Source: Luteolibacter flavescens (lineage in GTDB: Bacteria > Verrucomicrobiota > Verrucomicrobiia > Verrucomicrobiales > Akkermansiaceae). Taken from it: DNA of 64,000 nucleotides. The notes beneath the pieces are model-generated. The model did not search any database. It saw only the letters and a list, made by a program, of their open reading frames with translations, and was not told where the DNA came from. The DNA is taken from the NCBI RefSeq assembly GCF_025950085.1, contig NZ_JAPDDS010000005.1, forward strand, positions 62,001 to 126,000, read 5' to 3'. The position numbers and the translations under genes are program-made. This document shows, in pieces, positions 34,818-43,271 of the stretch (within the stretch, counting starts at the first letter, position 1; the number at the start of each line of letters is the position of its first letter).

Positions 34818-35372
34818 TCAAAAAATCCCGAAGAACCACTTCCGCTTCGCGCTGCGCTTGTAGTCGCCATCGCCGACGGAGAGGACCTTCACCTCCACCT
34901 CGGCGAGTCCCTGGTCGCGGAAGCCGATCTTCTTCGCGGCGCGTGGCGAGAGGTCGATGATGCGGTCGCCGATGAAGGGCCCGCGGTCGTTCACGCGGCA
35001 CTTCACGGACTTGCCGTTCTGCAGGTTCGTCACCTGCACCACGCAGGGCAGGGGCAGCGTCTTGTGCGCGGCGATGAGGTGCCAGGGCATCACCTTCTCG
35101 CCCAGCGAGGTCTGGCCGCGCTTCAACCCCAAGAAACTAGATTCATCGTACCACGAGGCGGTGCCCGTCTCCACGTGGTGGATCGCCTGGTCCACGCCCA
35201 TGGGGTAGTAGGTCTGCCCGCGGACGTGATAGGACTTCGTCATGTAGCCCTGGTAATCCCCGCCGGGGTAGGCGCAGGAGGCCAGGAGCAAGAACGGAAA
35301 AAGCCGGAGCAACGCCCCGCGGCCCGCGTGCGGGCCGCCATCGGGAGTCCTCCGGCGTGGGAAATCGCGCAT
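34818..35372 (-). CDS. rlpA: RlpA-like lipoprotein
   Basis: 184 residues. A basic N-terminus and hydrophobic stretch end in a lipobox (LLLASCAYP), so the protein should be lipidated. The double-psi beta-barrel of RlpA follows: GTASWYDESSFLGLKRGQTSLGE, HKTLPLPCVVQVTN and CRVNDRGPFIGDRIIDLS, holding the catalytic-type Asp. Other RlpA proteins cleave denuded peptidoglycan glycan strands and often add a SPOR domain; there is no SPOR domain here. The start at 35372 lies only 5 bp after the stop of the HU gene on the same strand, so the two may be co-transcribed. Confidence 0.9.
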   Translation of the reverse strand: MRDFPRRRTPDGGPHAGRGALLRLFPFLLLASCAYPGGDYQGYMTKSYHVRGQTYYPMGVDQAIHHVETGTASWYDESSFLGLKRGQTSLGEKVMPWHLIAAHKTLPLPCVVQVTNLQNGKSVKCRVNDRGPFIGDRIIDLSPRAAKKIGFRDQGLAEVEVKVLSVGDGDYKRSAKRKWFFGIF

Positions 35373-35376
35373 TACC

Positions 35377-35694
35377 TCACTTGTCGCGCTCGCGGATCAT
35401 CGGGAGGGTGCGTGCCACCTGCTCCTTCATTTCCTTGCCCGGCTTGAACTTCACGACGGCGCGGGCCGGGATCGGCACATCCTTGTCCGGATCCTTCGGG
35501 TTGCGGCCGATCTTCGCCTTCGTCTCCTTCACCTGGAAGGCGCCGAAATTCCGCATCACCACCGTGTCACCGTTGGAAAGAGAGTCGGTGATGGAATCGA
35601 GGGTCTTCTGGATCACGTCGAACACCTGCTGTTGGGTGAGGCCGGTTTCGTTGGAGATTTTGATGACGAGCTCGCGTTTGGTGATGGTTGCCAT
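35377..35694 (-). CDS. HU/IHF-family DNA-binding protein
   Basis: 105 residues from the ATG at 35694. The fold is complete: MATITKRELVIKISNETGL helix pair, VMRNFGAFQVKETKAKIGRNP beta-arm region and PARAVVKFKPGKEMKEQV ending. It is slightly longer than typical HU (about 90). It binds and bends DNA and organises the nucleoid. The gene is 115 bp downstream of the RNase HIII gene on the same strand. A longer frame to 35880 adds residues with no HU similarity. HU versus IHF-like subtype cannot be settled by eye. Confidence 0.95.
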   Translation of the reverse strand: MATITKRELVIKISNETGLTQQQVFDVIQKTLDSITDSLSNGDTVVMRNFGAFQVKETKAKIGRNPKDPDKDVPIPARAVVKFKPGKEMKEQVARTLPMIRERDK

Positions 35695-35809
35695 GGCTTT
35701 ACGGGTGAAGGTGGTTCTGCGTGCGGCGCGGGGATTGGACACCACACAGGGCGGAGTTTGTCCCGCGAAAAAGTGCGAAAAATCATGCTGGTTCCGTGCC
35801 AGCGGCGTT

Positions 35810-36724
35810 TCAATCGCCTGTGACGGCAGACGTAGTCTTGAAATGCAGTTTTGCAACCTTGCCAAGGGCTTCGGTTCCATGTTTGGCCACCACTTGCCTC
35901 GCGGCCTCGATGACCGCGGCGGATGCGCCCAGCGGCAGCAGGATGCCTCCGGCGGCGGAGGTCTTGTCCATCCACTCCACGAAGCGTTCGCGCGCGAGGA
36001 TGGAGGCGGCGGCCACCGCGATGTCGGATTCGCCCTTCGTCCGCTGGTCGAGCTGGATGGATAAATTTTGCTGCTTCAGCGCGCGGGCGAGCACGTCCGG
36101 CCGGGCGAATTGGTCGCTCAGCGCGCGCGGGCACTGCGGCCGCTGGCTTGCAAGATTTGCAATGACCTTGGCGTGGCCCCACGCGAGCAATCGGTTCAGG
36201 TTCCCGAAGGAAGTGAACATCTCGTTGTAGCGTTCCGGGCCGATCGCCACCACGGAAGTCGCCACGCCGGGCACGTCGCGGATCCTCGCGGCGAGGTCGC
36301 GGATGCGCTTCGCGCTGGAGATACGCTTCGAGTCCATCACGCCGGCGGTCATCAGCGCGCGCGCGACGGAGGCATCTGTATATACACCGGCGATGACGAG
36401 CGGGCCGAAGTAGTCGCCCTTGCCGCTCTCATCGATGCCGAAGTGCGGGGCAAACATCTCCGGATCCAGCTCCTCCTCGTAGCCGAGCTTCGCCTCGCCG
36501 AGCACCTCGGGCTCCAGGATGAAGCGGATGAAGTCCTCCGTCTCCTTTCCCTGCACCAGCACCTTCGGCCCCTTTTCATAGACCGAGACATTAAGCTTCC
36601 CCTTTTTCGCGGCGTAGAGCGTGTATGGCTTCGCCTCGAATTCATAGCCGCGCTCCTCCAGCACCTCCCGCAGGCGGGCGGCCTGGGCGGCGGTGAGCGG
36701 CGCGGTATGCGAGGTCAGGGACAC
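35810..36724 (-). CDS. rnhC: Ribonuclease HIII
   Basis: 304 residues. RNase HIII cleaves RNA in RNA-DNA hybrids (replication primers, R-loops). The N-terminal TBP-like substrate-binding domain is ~1-85 (YTLYAAKKGKLNVSVYEKGPK). The catalytic domain opens with GIDESGKGDYFGP (D98, E99), has AGVMDSKRIS with the third acidic residue, and continues with DQRTKGESDIAVAAASILARERF carrying the last carboxylates. Length fits RnhC. The ATG at 36724 is the first in frame. It is followed by the HU gene on the same strand. Most Gram-negatives use HI and HII, so HIII agrees with the PVC placement. Confidence 0.95.
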   Translation of the reverse strand: MSLTSHTAPLTAAQAARLREVLEERGYEFEAKPYTLYAAKKGKLNVSVYEKGPKVLVQGKETEDFIRFILEPEVLGEAKLGYEEELDPEMFAPHFGIDESGKGDYFGPLVIAGVYTDASVARALMTAGVMDSKRISSAKRIRDLAARIRDVPGVATSVVAIGPERYNEMFTSFGNLNRLLAWGHAKVIANLASQRPQCPRALSDQFARPDVLARALKQQNLSIQLDQRTKGESDIAVAAASILARERFVEWMDKTSAAGGILLPLGASAAVIEAARQVVAKHGTEALGKVAKLHFKTTSAVTGD

Positions 36725-36802
36725 GCCCGCTAGGGAACCGTCCCGGCGCGGTGAGCGCCAAGGTTTTTCGTCGGAAACGCCGCAGCTTGTATTGCCTGGG
36801 AA

Positions 36803-37420
36803 ATGAACCTTGAATGCGGAGGAATGGCGCTCAAATCACGGATTGTCTTCTTGTCTGCCGGTCTCCTCGCGGGTGGTGCCGTCGGCTCCCTCGTGACTTA
36901 CCGGCAGATGTATGTCCCTCCCGCGCCGAAACACGAGGTGAGGTATGCTGCACCGGAGTTCGATTCGATGCCCGAGCAGATGCTGTTTCCAGCGGGTTTT
37001 ACCTTGGATAGGAATGTCAATGATCCCGAGCTGCTTGAGGCGATGTTGGAGCCCGATGCCATGAGCATCCACCTCCAGGACGATACAGGGAATCTGGTAT
37101 TCGATGACTGGAGATTCGCATCCCAGGGCGTGGCACCGGACAAGGAAACCTTCGACCGCCTGAAGCGGGCACTCGGATCGGTCAGTTCCTATGAGCCTCC
37201 CGGGAAATTATGTGTCTTCCACCCGGACGTATTGCTGCGTCTTGAGAAAGGAGGACGCGATCACGACATCGTCTTTTGCTTCGGCTGCTCGCAGACCACC
37301 GCTTTCCTCGATCTCTCCGTTCAGGGAAAGAAGACCTTTCTGAAAGCCTTCTGCGACACCCTGCCCCAGGCGGAGCGCTTGCATGATATCAGGGAGGCAT
37401 TTGAGAAGAGACCCCGATGA
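36803..37420 (+). CDS. Small membrane-anchored protein of unknown function
   Basis: 205 residues. An N-terminal signal-anchor (SRIVFLSAGLLAGGAVGSLV) is followed by a soluble domain with acidic and aromatic stretches (SIHLQDDTGNLVFDDWRFAS) and a Cys pair in VFCFGCSQTT. No family recognised. The ATG at 36803 is ten bases after a TGTATT -10-like box (36788-36793) with TTTTCG 17 bp upstream. The alternative ATG at 36824 has GGAGG placed too close to work normally. The gene is divergent from RNase HIII and convergent with a DUF1501 gene. Confidence 0.7.
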   Translation: MNLECGGMALKSRIVFLSAGLLAGGAVGSLVTYRQMYVPPAPKHEVRYAAPEFDSMPEQMLFPAGFTLDRNVNDPELLEAMLEPDAMSIHLQDDTGNLVFDDWRFASQGVAPDKETFDRLKRALGSVSSYEPPGKLCVFHPDVLLRLEKGGRDHDIVFCFGCSQTTAFLDLSVQGKKTFLKAFCDTLPQAERLHDIREAFEKRPR

Positions 37421-37444
37421 GGAGAGTCTTTCTCCAATGGTGGC

Positions 37445-38911
37445 TCACGCGAAGATCTCCTTCACCACGCGCGAGGGCTTGGTGACGTTCGACAGCCGTT
37501 GGTCGAGCCCTTGGAATGGATAGGTCAGCCGCTTGTGGTCGAAGCCGAGCAGCGTCATCAGCGTGGCGTGGAAGTCGTGGGCGCTGACCTTGTCGATGAT
37601 GGCGTCGTAGCCCACCGGGTCCGTCTCGCCATATGAGAAGCCGGGCTTCACGCCGCCACCGGCGACCCACACGGTGAAGGCACCGGTATGATGATCCCGG
37701 CCGACGAAGGGCATCTCCACGCCGCCGCGATTCTCACGCATCGGCGTGCGTCCGAATTCACCGCTCCAGATGACGAGCGTTTCTTCTAACAAGCCTCGCT
37801 GCTTGAGGTCCTTCAGCAGCGCGGCGATGGGCCGGTCGATCTCGTTGCACTTGTCCACGAAGCCCTGCTTCAGGTCCGTGCCCTTGTCCGTGCCGTGCGA
37901 GTCCCAGCCCCAGTCGAAGAGCTGGATGAAGCGCACGCCGCGCTCCGCCAGGCGACGTGCGAGCAGGCAATTGTTTGCGAAGGATTCCTGCCCCGGGCGG
38001 GTGCCGTAGAGCCGGTGCGTCGCCTCGGACTCGTGCTTCATGTCAAAGGCGTCCGACGCATGGATCTGCATGCGGAAGGCCATCTCGTACTGGGCGATGC
38101 GCGTGACCGTCTCGGGATCGCCGAAGTCGGTGGCGACCCGCTGGTTCAGGTCATTGAGCGCGTCGAGCGTCTTCCGGCGCAGCGCCTGCGAGACGCCGTC
38201 GGGATTGCTCAGGTAAAGCACCGGCTCGCCCTGCGAGCGGCATTGCACGCCCTGGTAAACGCTGGGCAGATAGCCGGCACCCCAGACGGATTTCCCCGCG
38301 TCCGGATTCTTCCCGCCGGACGTGAGCACGATGAAGCCGGGCAGATTCGAATTCTCCGAGCCGAGCCCGTAGGTGGACCATGCACCGGCCGATGGCGAGC
38401 CGGGGATCTGGCTGCCGGTGTGCATCAGGAGCTGCGCCGGGCCGTGGTTGAATTGGTCGGTCCACATCGACTTGATGAAGCACACGTCGTCGATGACTTC
38501 CTCGAAGTGCGGCAGGCGGTCGGAGATCCACTGGCCGCTTTGCCCTGCCCGGTGAAAGGGGAATTGCGAGCCGAGCATTTTTGGCACGCCTTGGATGAAG
38601 GCGAATTGCTTGCCTGCGAGGAATTCCTGCGGGCAGTCCTTGCCATCCAGCTTCGCGAGTTCCGGCTTGTGGTCGAAGAGCTCGAGCTGGCTCGGCGAGC
38701 CGGCCATGTGGAGGTAGATCACGCGCTTCGCCTTTGGCGCGAAGTGGGAGAGGTCCGGCATCAGCGGATTGGCCGGGTCTTTCCTCAAGGTGGCACCCTG
38801 CGCCTGCGTGCCCAGCCACATCCCGCCGAGACCGATGGAGCAGTTCTGCAGGAAGTGCCGACGGGTCAGGTGCCGCGCGCGATCCAGATGGAGTTGTTGG
38901 AAGACATTCAT
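37445..38911 (-). CDS. DUF1501 domain protein, Tat-exported (second copy)
   Basis: 488 residues from the ATG at 38911, with AAAGGA about ten bases upstream. Tat-type signal LTRRHFLQNCSIGLGGMW. DUF1501 signatures: VIYLHMAGSPSQLELFDHKPEL, MLGSQFPFHRAGQSGQWISDRLPHF, FIQLFDWGWDSHGTDKG, LVIWSGEFGRTPM and GRDHHTGAFTVWVAGGGVKPG. It is closer to the canonical planctomycete DUF1501 than the protein at 17922-19343. Unusually, no PSD1/DUF1553 gene sits next to it on either side; its upstream gap instead holds a large palindromic repeat element (39017-39231). Confidence 0.93.
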   Translation of the reverse strand: MNVFQQLHLDRARHLTRRHFLQNCSIGLGGMWLGTQAQGATLRKDPANPLMPDLSHFAPKAKRVIYLHMAGSPSQLELFDHKPELAKLDGKDCPQEFLAGKQFAFIQGVPKMLGSQFPFHRAGQSGQWISDRLPHFEEVIDDVCFIKSMWTDQFNHGPAQLLMHTGSQIPGSPSAGAWSTYGLGSENSNLPGFIVLTSGGKNPDAGKSVWGAGYLPSVYQGVQCRSQGEPVLYLSNPDGVSQALRRKTLDALNDLNQRVATDFGDPETVTRIAQYEMAFRMQIHASDAFDMKHESEATHRLYGTRPGQESFANNCLLARRLAERGVRFIQLFDWGWDSHGTDKGTDLKQGFVDKCNEIDRPIAALLKDLKQRGLLEETLVIWSGEFGRTPMRENRGGVEMPFVGRDHHTGAFTVWVAGGGVKPGFSYGETDPVGYDAIIDKVSAHDFHATLMTLLGFDHKRLTYPFQGLDQRLSNVTKPSRVVKEIFA

Positions 38912-39016
38912 CGCGGCAGGGTCCTTTGATTCGGTGCTTTCGACGTTTAATTGGTAGTGGTGCCCCGGCGTGGCGGTCAAGGATCTCCGGCCGCATGACA
39001 GCCAGGATCTGGGACG

Positions 39017-39231
39017 GCGTAGCGGTCAAGGACGGTAGCCGTGGGTTTCAACCCACGGAGGTTTTCGAGGCGGTGCGAGTTGTCGCGTAGTGACAATGGA
39101 ACCCGACCTTTGAAGTCCCCTTCGGTGGTACGGGATCGCACGTGATGGTTCCGGTGTCACTACGCAACACGTTGCGGCGTCTTGTCATTCCGGGGGCTGA
39201 AGCCCCCGGCTACCATCCTTGACCGCTACGC
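39017..39231. repeat. Composite palindromic element with two inverted ~87-bp arms (MITE/BIME-like)
   Basis: The left arm (39017-39103) and right arm (39147-39231) are near inverted copies: GTAGCGGTCAAGGA at the left edge against TCCTTGACCGCTAC at the right edge, with one C/T difference over the outermost 23 bp, and GCGTAGTGACA against TGTCACTACGC near the centre. Each arm carries a hairpin: CCGTGGGTTTCAACCCACGG at 39039-39058 and CCGGGGGCTGAAGCCCCCGG at 39190-39209. A 43-bp unpaired core separates the arms. A partial third copy of the edge (GGCGGTCAAGGAT) occurs at about 38972-38984. No transposase or open frame lies inside. It fills most of the 38912-39275 gap. Confidence 0.8.
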
Positions 39232-39275
39232 GGTCGGAGAGGTGCGAGCCAGGAGATGGGGCGCTGGCGATGCTA

Positions 39276-40520
39276 TCAATACCTCTCCACCGCCAGCCGT
39301 ATGCCTGCGGCCTTGTGCAGCGTTTCCTCGTATTCCGTCTCCGGCTCGGAGTCGGCCACGATGCCGGCACCGACGTGGTAGCTCAGCGTTTCGCCGTCGC
39401 GGATGAGGGTGCGGATGGCGATATTGAACTGGCTCTCGCCGTGGTAGCCGAGATACCCGATGCCGCCGCAGTAGATGCCGCGCGGCTCCTCCTCCAGCTC
39501 CGCGATGATTTCCATGGCTCGCTTCTTCGGCGCGCCGGTGATGCTGCCGCCGGGGAAGCACGCGGCGATGGCGTCCACGTGGTCCGTATCGCCACGCAGG
39601 GTGCCGGTGACGGTGGAGACCAGGTGATGCACCTGCGCGAGCGTCTCGAGCTGGAGCATTTCCGCGACCTGCACGCTGCCGTATTCGCAGACCTGGCCGA
39701 GGTCGTTCCGCAGCAGGTCGGTGATCATCACCAGCTCGGCGATTTCCTTCGGGCTGGTCTGGAGCTCGTAGGCGGAGCGCCGGTCCTCGTCGGGATCGGC
39801 GAAGCGCGGGCGCGTGCCCTTGATCGGGCGCGTCTCGATGCCCCGGCCGGAGAGCCGCAGGAAGGTCTCCGGCGAGGAGGAAAGGATCTCCTTACCCCCG
39901 AGCGAGAGGTAGGCGGCCAGCGGGGCGGGGGAGCACTCGCGCAGCGTCTCGTAAAGGCCGTAGAGGTGCTCGCCGCGCACCTCCGCGACGAAGGCCTGCG
40001 TGAGATTCACCTGATAGATGTCACCCGCCACGATCCACTCGTGGATGCGTCGCACGGCCGCGAGGAAGGTGTCCCGCGCCATCAGCGGGCGAAAGCTGCC
40101 GATCCGCGGGCGCGGCATCGGCGCGGTGCGGCGCTCCGCGGAAAGCGTGCCTGCCTCGTGCCAACGTCCGCTGCGGTGGTCGTGGACGAGCATTCCCGGG
40201 AAGTCGCCGAAGACGAAATCGCCGCCGTAGCCGATCCATCCGCACAGCCCGCCGAGCGGGAATCCACGGTCCGGCGCTGGCAAGGCAGCACCCCTCGCGA
40301 GCGCGGCCCGCAGCCTCGCCCGGTCCGCCGCATTATTGATGGATCCCTCCAGCAGCTCGCGCGGGCGCGCGGCGATGATGGAGACGGGCGCGCCGTAGCT
40401 CGAAGGCAGGTTCCCCGAGGTGTCGAAGAAGACCAGGCCCGGCAAGTGCGCGAGCGAGCCCGCGACCTCGGCAGGCGTCAGGCCGTCGAGCGGGGCTAGG
40501 GCGGTGGCGGCGTGGTCCAC
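39276..40520 (-). CDS. pabB: Aminodeoxychorismate synthase component I (PabB-like)
   Basis: About 414 residues from a GTG at 40520. It converts chorismate plus ammonia to aminodeoxychorismate on the folate route (cytosol, with a PabA glutamine amidotransferase not found here). Chorismate-binding motifs: GDIYQVNLTQAF, SSSPETFLRLSGRGIETRPIKGTRPR, LVMITDLLRNDLGQVC, FPGGSITGAPKKRAMEIIAELE and GESQFNIAIRTLIR. PIKGT is characteristic of PabB, where anthranilate synthase TrpE has PIAGT. The exact start is unsure because no ATG is near and the frame stays open a few codons upstream. It lies 46 bp after the formylglycine-factor-like gene. Confidence 0.92.
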   Translation of the reverse strand: MDHAATALAPLDGLTPAEVAGSLAHLPGLVFFDTSGNLPSSYGAPVSIIAARPRELLEGSINNAADRARLRAALARGAALPAPDRGFPLGGLCGWIGYGGDFVFGDFPGMLVHDHRSGRWHEAGTLSAERRTAPMPRPRIGSFRPLMARDTFLAAVRRIHEWIVAGDIYQVNLTQAFVAEVRGEHLYGLYETLRECSPAPLAAYLSLGGKEILSSSPETFLRLSGRGIETRPIKGTRPRFADPDEDRRSAYELQTSPKEIAELVMITDLLRNDLGQVCEYGSVQVAEMLQLETLAQVHHLVSTVTGTLRGDTDHVDAIAACFPGGSITGAPKKRAMEIIAELEEEPRGIYCGGIGYLGYHGESQFNIAIRTLIRDGETLSYHVGAGIVADSEPETEYEETLHKAAGIRLAVERY

Positions 40521-40566
40521 GGCGCGGAAGGTGGTGGCGACCGCCCCGGAATTCCAAGTCAGAAAA

Positions 40567-41682
40567 TCACTCCGTGGGTCCCGGGCCGGTATTCCACATG
40601 CGGTGCATCTCCTTCACCTCCGGCACCTTCATCGGGCGCACCACGCGGAGGCCGATGTACTGGCAGCTCGTGAGGTACCAGATGGACTTCGGGTTCTGCG
40701 GGTCGATCGCCTTCCACGAGGGATCGGACGGGACGCGCGCGGCGGAGCGCAGGGTCTCCGGGCCGCCGTCGTAGTAGTGGCCGCCGCGCGTGACGTGCGG
40801 GTAGCGGTTCACCGCCGGGTGCCATGGGCCCTTGTCGCCGGGCTTCCACTTCGCATAGGCGTCGGGCAGGTAGGCATCCAGGCACCACTCGGAGACATTC
40901 CCGTGCATGTCGTGGATGCCCCAGGGATTCGGCTTCTTCTGGCCCACCTTCTGGTAGGTGTACTCCGCATTGTCCATGGACCACGCGTAGTCGCCGAGCT
41001 GGGCGGGATCATCGCCAAAGGAGTATGCGGTGGTGGTGCCGGCGCGGCAGGCATACTCCCACTCCGCCTCGGTCGGCAGGCGGTAGTAGTGGCCGGTCTG
41101 GGCGGTCAGCCATTCGCAGAACTTGCTGGCGGCGTGATGCGTCATCGCGATGGCCGGCCATCCCGCGCCGTAGCCGTCGCCCATGCTGAAGTGCATCGGC
41201 ACGTAGGGCGGCGTCGGCTGGCTGACCACGTCCACGAGCGTCTCGCCTTCCTTGATCTCCGGCGCTTCGGAGGTCTTCAGGTCGGAGTCGCGGTTCAGCG
41301 TGCCGTCCTTGTTGCGCGCCTTCCCGTTTTCCATGAAGGCGCGGTAGATGTCCCAGGTCATCTCGAACTTGCCGATCCAGAAGGGCTCCAGCGCCACCTT
41401 CACCTGCGGGCCTTCATTGTCCTTCCGGCCAGCCTCGCCCGCGGGCGAGCCGATGGTGAATTCACCGCCCGGCACCGCGACCATGTCGAAGGTGCCGTCA
41501 TTCGCCAGCGGCACCTTTTCCGTGTAGGCCTTCATGTCCGCGGCGGTGGCGGGTGCTCCCTCCTTCTTCGTCACCAGCGCGTGGATCTGCTCGGTCACGG
41601 GCAAGTACTGCGGGCTTGGTACTTCGGGCTCCTTTGCATGGAGAGGCACGGCGAGCAGGGGCAGGAGGGCGAGGCGTTTCAT
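40567..41682 (-). CDS. Secreted SUMF1/EgtB-type formylglycine-generating-like protein
   Basis: 371 residues with a signal peptide (MKRLALLPLLAVPLHA). The FGE-sulfatase fold is clear: FDMVAVPGGEFTIGSP, WIGKFEMTWDIYRAFMENG, GWPAIAMTHHAASKFCEWLTAQTGHYYRLPTEAEWEYACRAGT, GNVSEWCLDAY, THVTRGGHYY-like end region and a final YIGLRVVRP. Family proteins include sulfatase-activating enzymes and sulfoxide synthases. The cysteine pair used by aerobic sulfatase-modifying enzymes is not obvious near the end, where only SCQYIGLR is seen, so a non-catalytic or different role is possible. It sits between a Gfo/Idh/MocA gene and pabB. Confidence 0.85.
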   Translation of the reverse strand: MKRLALLPLLAVPLHAKEPEVPSPQYLPVTEQIHALVTKKEGAPATAADMKAYTEKVPLANDGTFDMVAVPGGEFTIGSPAGEAGRKDNEGPQVKVALEPFWIGKFEMTWDIYRAFMENGKARNKDGTLNRDSDLKTSEAPEIKEGETLVDVVSQPTPPYVPMHFSMGDGYGAGWPAIAMTHHAASKFCEWLTAQTGHYYRLPTEAEWEYACRAGTTTAYSFGDDPAQLGDYAWSMDNAEYTYQKVGQKKPNPWGIHDMHGNVSEWCLDAYLPDAYAKWKPGDKGPWHPAVNRYPHVTRGGHYYDGGPETLRSAARVPSDPSWKAIDPQNPKSIWYLTSCQYIGLRVVRPMKVPEVKEMHRMWNTGPGPTE

Positions 41683-41785
41683 CTCGGGATGGGTCGGGAA
41701 AGGAGCGGGCGGGGATGAATCAGGCGCGGACCGGAACGGATGTCCGGCACGCGCCTGATGTGGGAAAGGTCGGGCGGGGCGGGTA

Positions 41786-43090
41786 TCAGGCGAGCTTGTG
41801 CTTCCCGGGCACCGGCACCGGCGCGATCTCGAAGCTGTCCGCCATGGCCAGCGTGTCCGGTGCCTGGTCCTGCGTGGACTTCCACATCTCGTCCCAGGTG
41901 ATGCGCTGGCCGGTGTGGGCGGCCTCGCGGCCCAGGATGCCGAGCATGGTGCTGTTCGCCATGTACTCGCCGGTATTGATGATCTCGCCCTTGCGGAGCG
42001 CGGCGAAGAATTCGTTGTGGCAGACCTGATACATGTTTTGCTCCACGCCGGGCTGGGCGCGATACATCCACGTGCGCTTCTTGCCGTCCGGTCCGAGGAC
42101 CATCGGGGTGTCCGGCGCCACGGCGATGCCCTTTTCACAGTAGATGCGGTCGATCACCTCGGTGTGGCAGCCGGGGAACTGGCGCTCGCCCACGTGGCAC
42201 ATCACGCCGCCGGGGTATTCGAAGACGATGTTGTAGTGGTCGTACACATTGCCCGCGTCGGTGCGGGTGGCGCGGCCGCCATTTGCCACGGCGGCGATCG
42301 GCGCGACATCACCCATGGCCCAGGCGATCTTGTCCACGGTGTGGATGGCCTGCTCCAGCAGCGGGCCGCCGCTGATCCACTCGAAATTCGTCCACCAGCG
42401 CATCTGCCACTCCACGTCGGCCATGCCGTCCGGCTTCTTCATGCCCGGCTGCAGCGGCTTCGGCGCGACGCCCATGTAGGTGCCGTAGACGGAGTGGACC
42501 TTGCCCAGCTCGCCGGAGGTGATCTTGCCGTAGAGCTCGCGCACGCCCGGGGCGAAGCGCCAGCAGTAGCCGTGCTGGATGGCCACGCCCTTCTCCTTCG
42601 CCAGCTTCGCGGACTCCATCACGGAGCGCACGCCGGTCGCGTCCACGGCCATCGGCTTCTCGGCGAAGACGTGCTTGCCCGCCTCGATCGCCGCGCGCAG
42701 GTGCTGCGGGCGGAATCCCGGAGGAGCCGCGAGCAGGACGACGTCCACGCCGCTGTCGATGACCTTTTGATACGCATCCAGGCCCACGAACTGGCGCTCG
42801 GTGGGCACGTCCACCTTGCCGCCGAATTTCTTCAGGCCATTCAGGCTGCCCGGGATGGCCTCCGCGAAGGCATCACCTACGGCCCACAGCACCACATTCG
42901 GGTCCGCGGACAGCGCCTGCTCGGCGGAGCCGGTGCCACGTCCGCCGCAGCCGATGAGGCCGACCTTCAGCTTGGCAGTGCTGGCGGCATCCTGCGCGAG
43001 CAGGAGATTCGGGAAGCTGGCGAGCGCCGCGGTGGCGGCAGACCCGGCAAGGACGCGACGACGGGAAAGGGGCAGAGATGTCGGACTCAT
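41786..43090 (-). CDS. Gfo/Idh/MocA oxidoreductase, Tat-exported
   Basis: 434 residues. Tat signal (SRRRVLAGSAATAALASF). Rossmann NAD(P) site VGLIGCGGRGTGSA, then HVFAEKPMAVD with the family Lys (EKP), GWMxx-like GGPLLEQAIHTVDKIAW and C-terminal GFO_IDH_MocA substrate domain. Exported members are typical of PVC sugar-oxidation loci; the cofactor is thought to be carried through Tat in the folded protein. The start at 43090 gives the signal sequence directly. It heads the minus-strand group with the SUMF1-like gene and pabB, and diverges from the MFS gene on the plus strand (181 bp gap). Confidence 0.93.
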   Translation of the reverse strand: MSPTSLPLSRRRVLAGSAATAALASFPNLLLAQDAASTAKLKVGLIGCGGRGTGSAEQALSADPNVVLWAVGDAFAEAIPGSLNGLKKFGGKVDVPTERQFVGLDAYQKVIDSGVDVVLLAAPPGFRPQHLRAAIEAGKHVFAEKPMAVDATGVRSVMESAKLAKEKGVAIQHGYCWRFAPGVRELYGKITSGELGKVHSVYGTYMGVAPKPLQPGMKKPDGMADVEWQMRWWTNFEWISGGPLLEQAIHTVDKIAWAMGDVAPIAAVANGGRATRTDAGNVYDHYNIVFEYPGGVMCHVGERQFPGCHTEVIDRIYCEKGIAVAPDTPMVLGPDGKKRTWMYRAQPGVEQNMYQVCHNEFFAALRKGEIINTGEYMANSTMLGILGREAAHTGQRITWDEMWKSTQDQAPDTLAMADSFEIAPVPVPGKHKLA

Positions 43091-43271
43091 GGCAGTTGCA
43101 ATGACAAACGGGCCGCAAATACGACCCCAAGGCAAGCCGGGCTTTCACGAGATCAGCAGAAAATTTCAGGAAAGGTCGTTTTTCATGAGAGAACGGGACA
43201 AATTACGCCGAATAGGAATCGTTGATCCTGCTTGCCGCCGCGAGGGGGGGTTGCCGAATCTCAGTCCAGTT

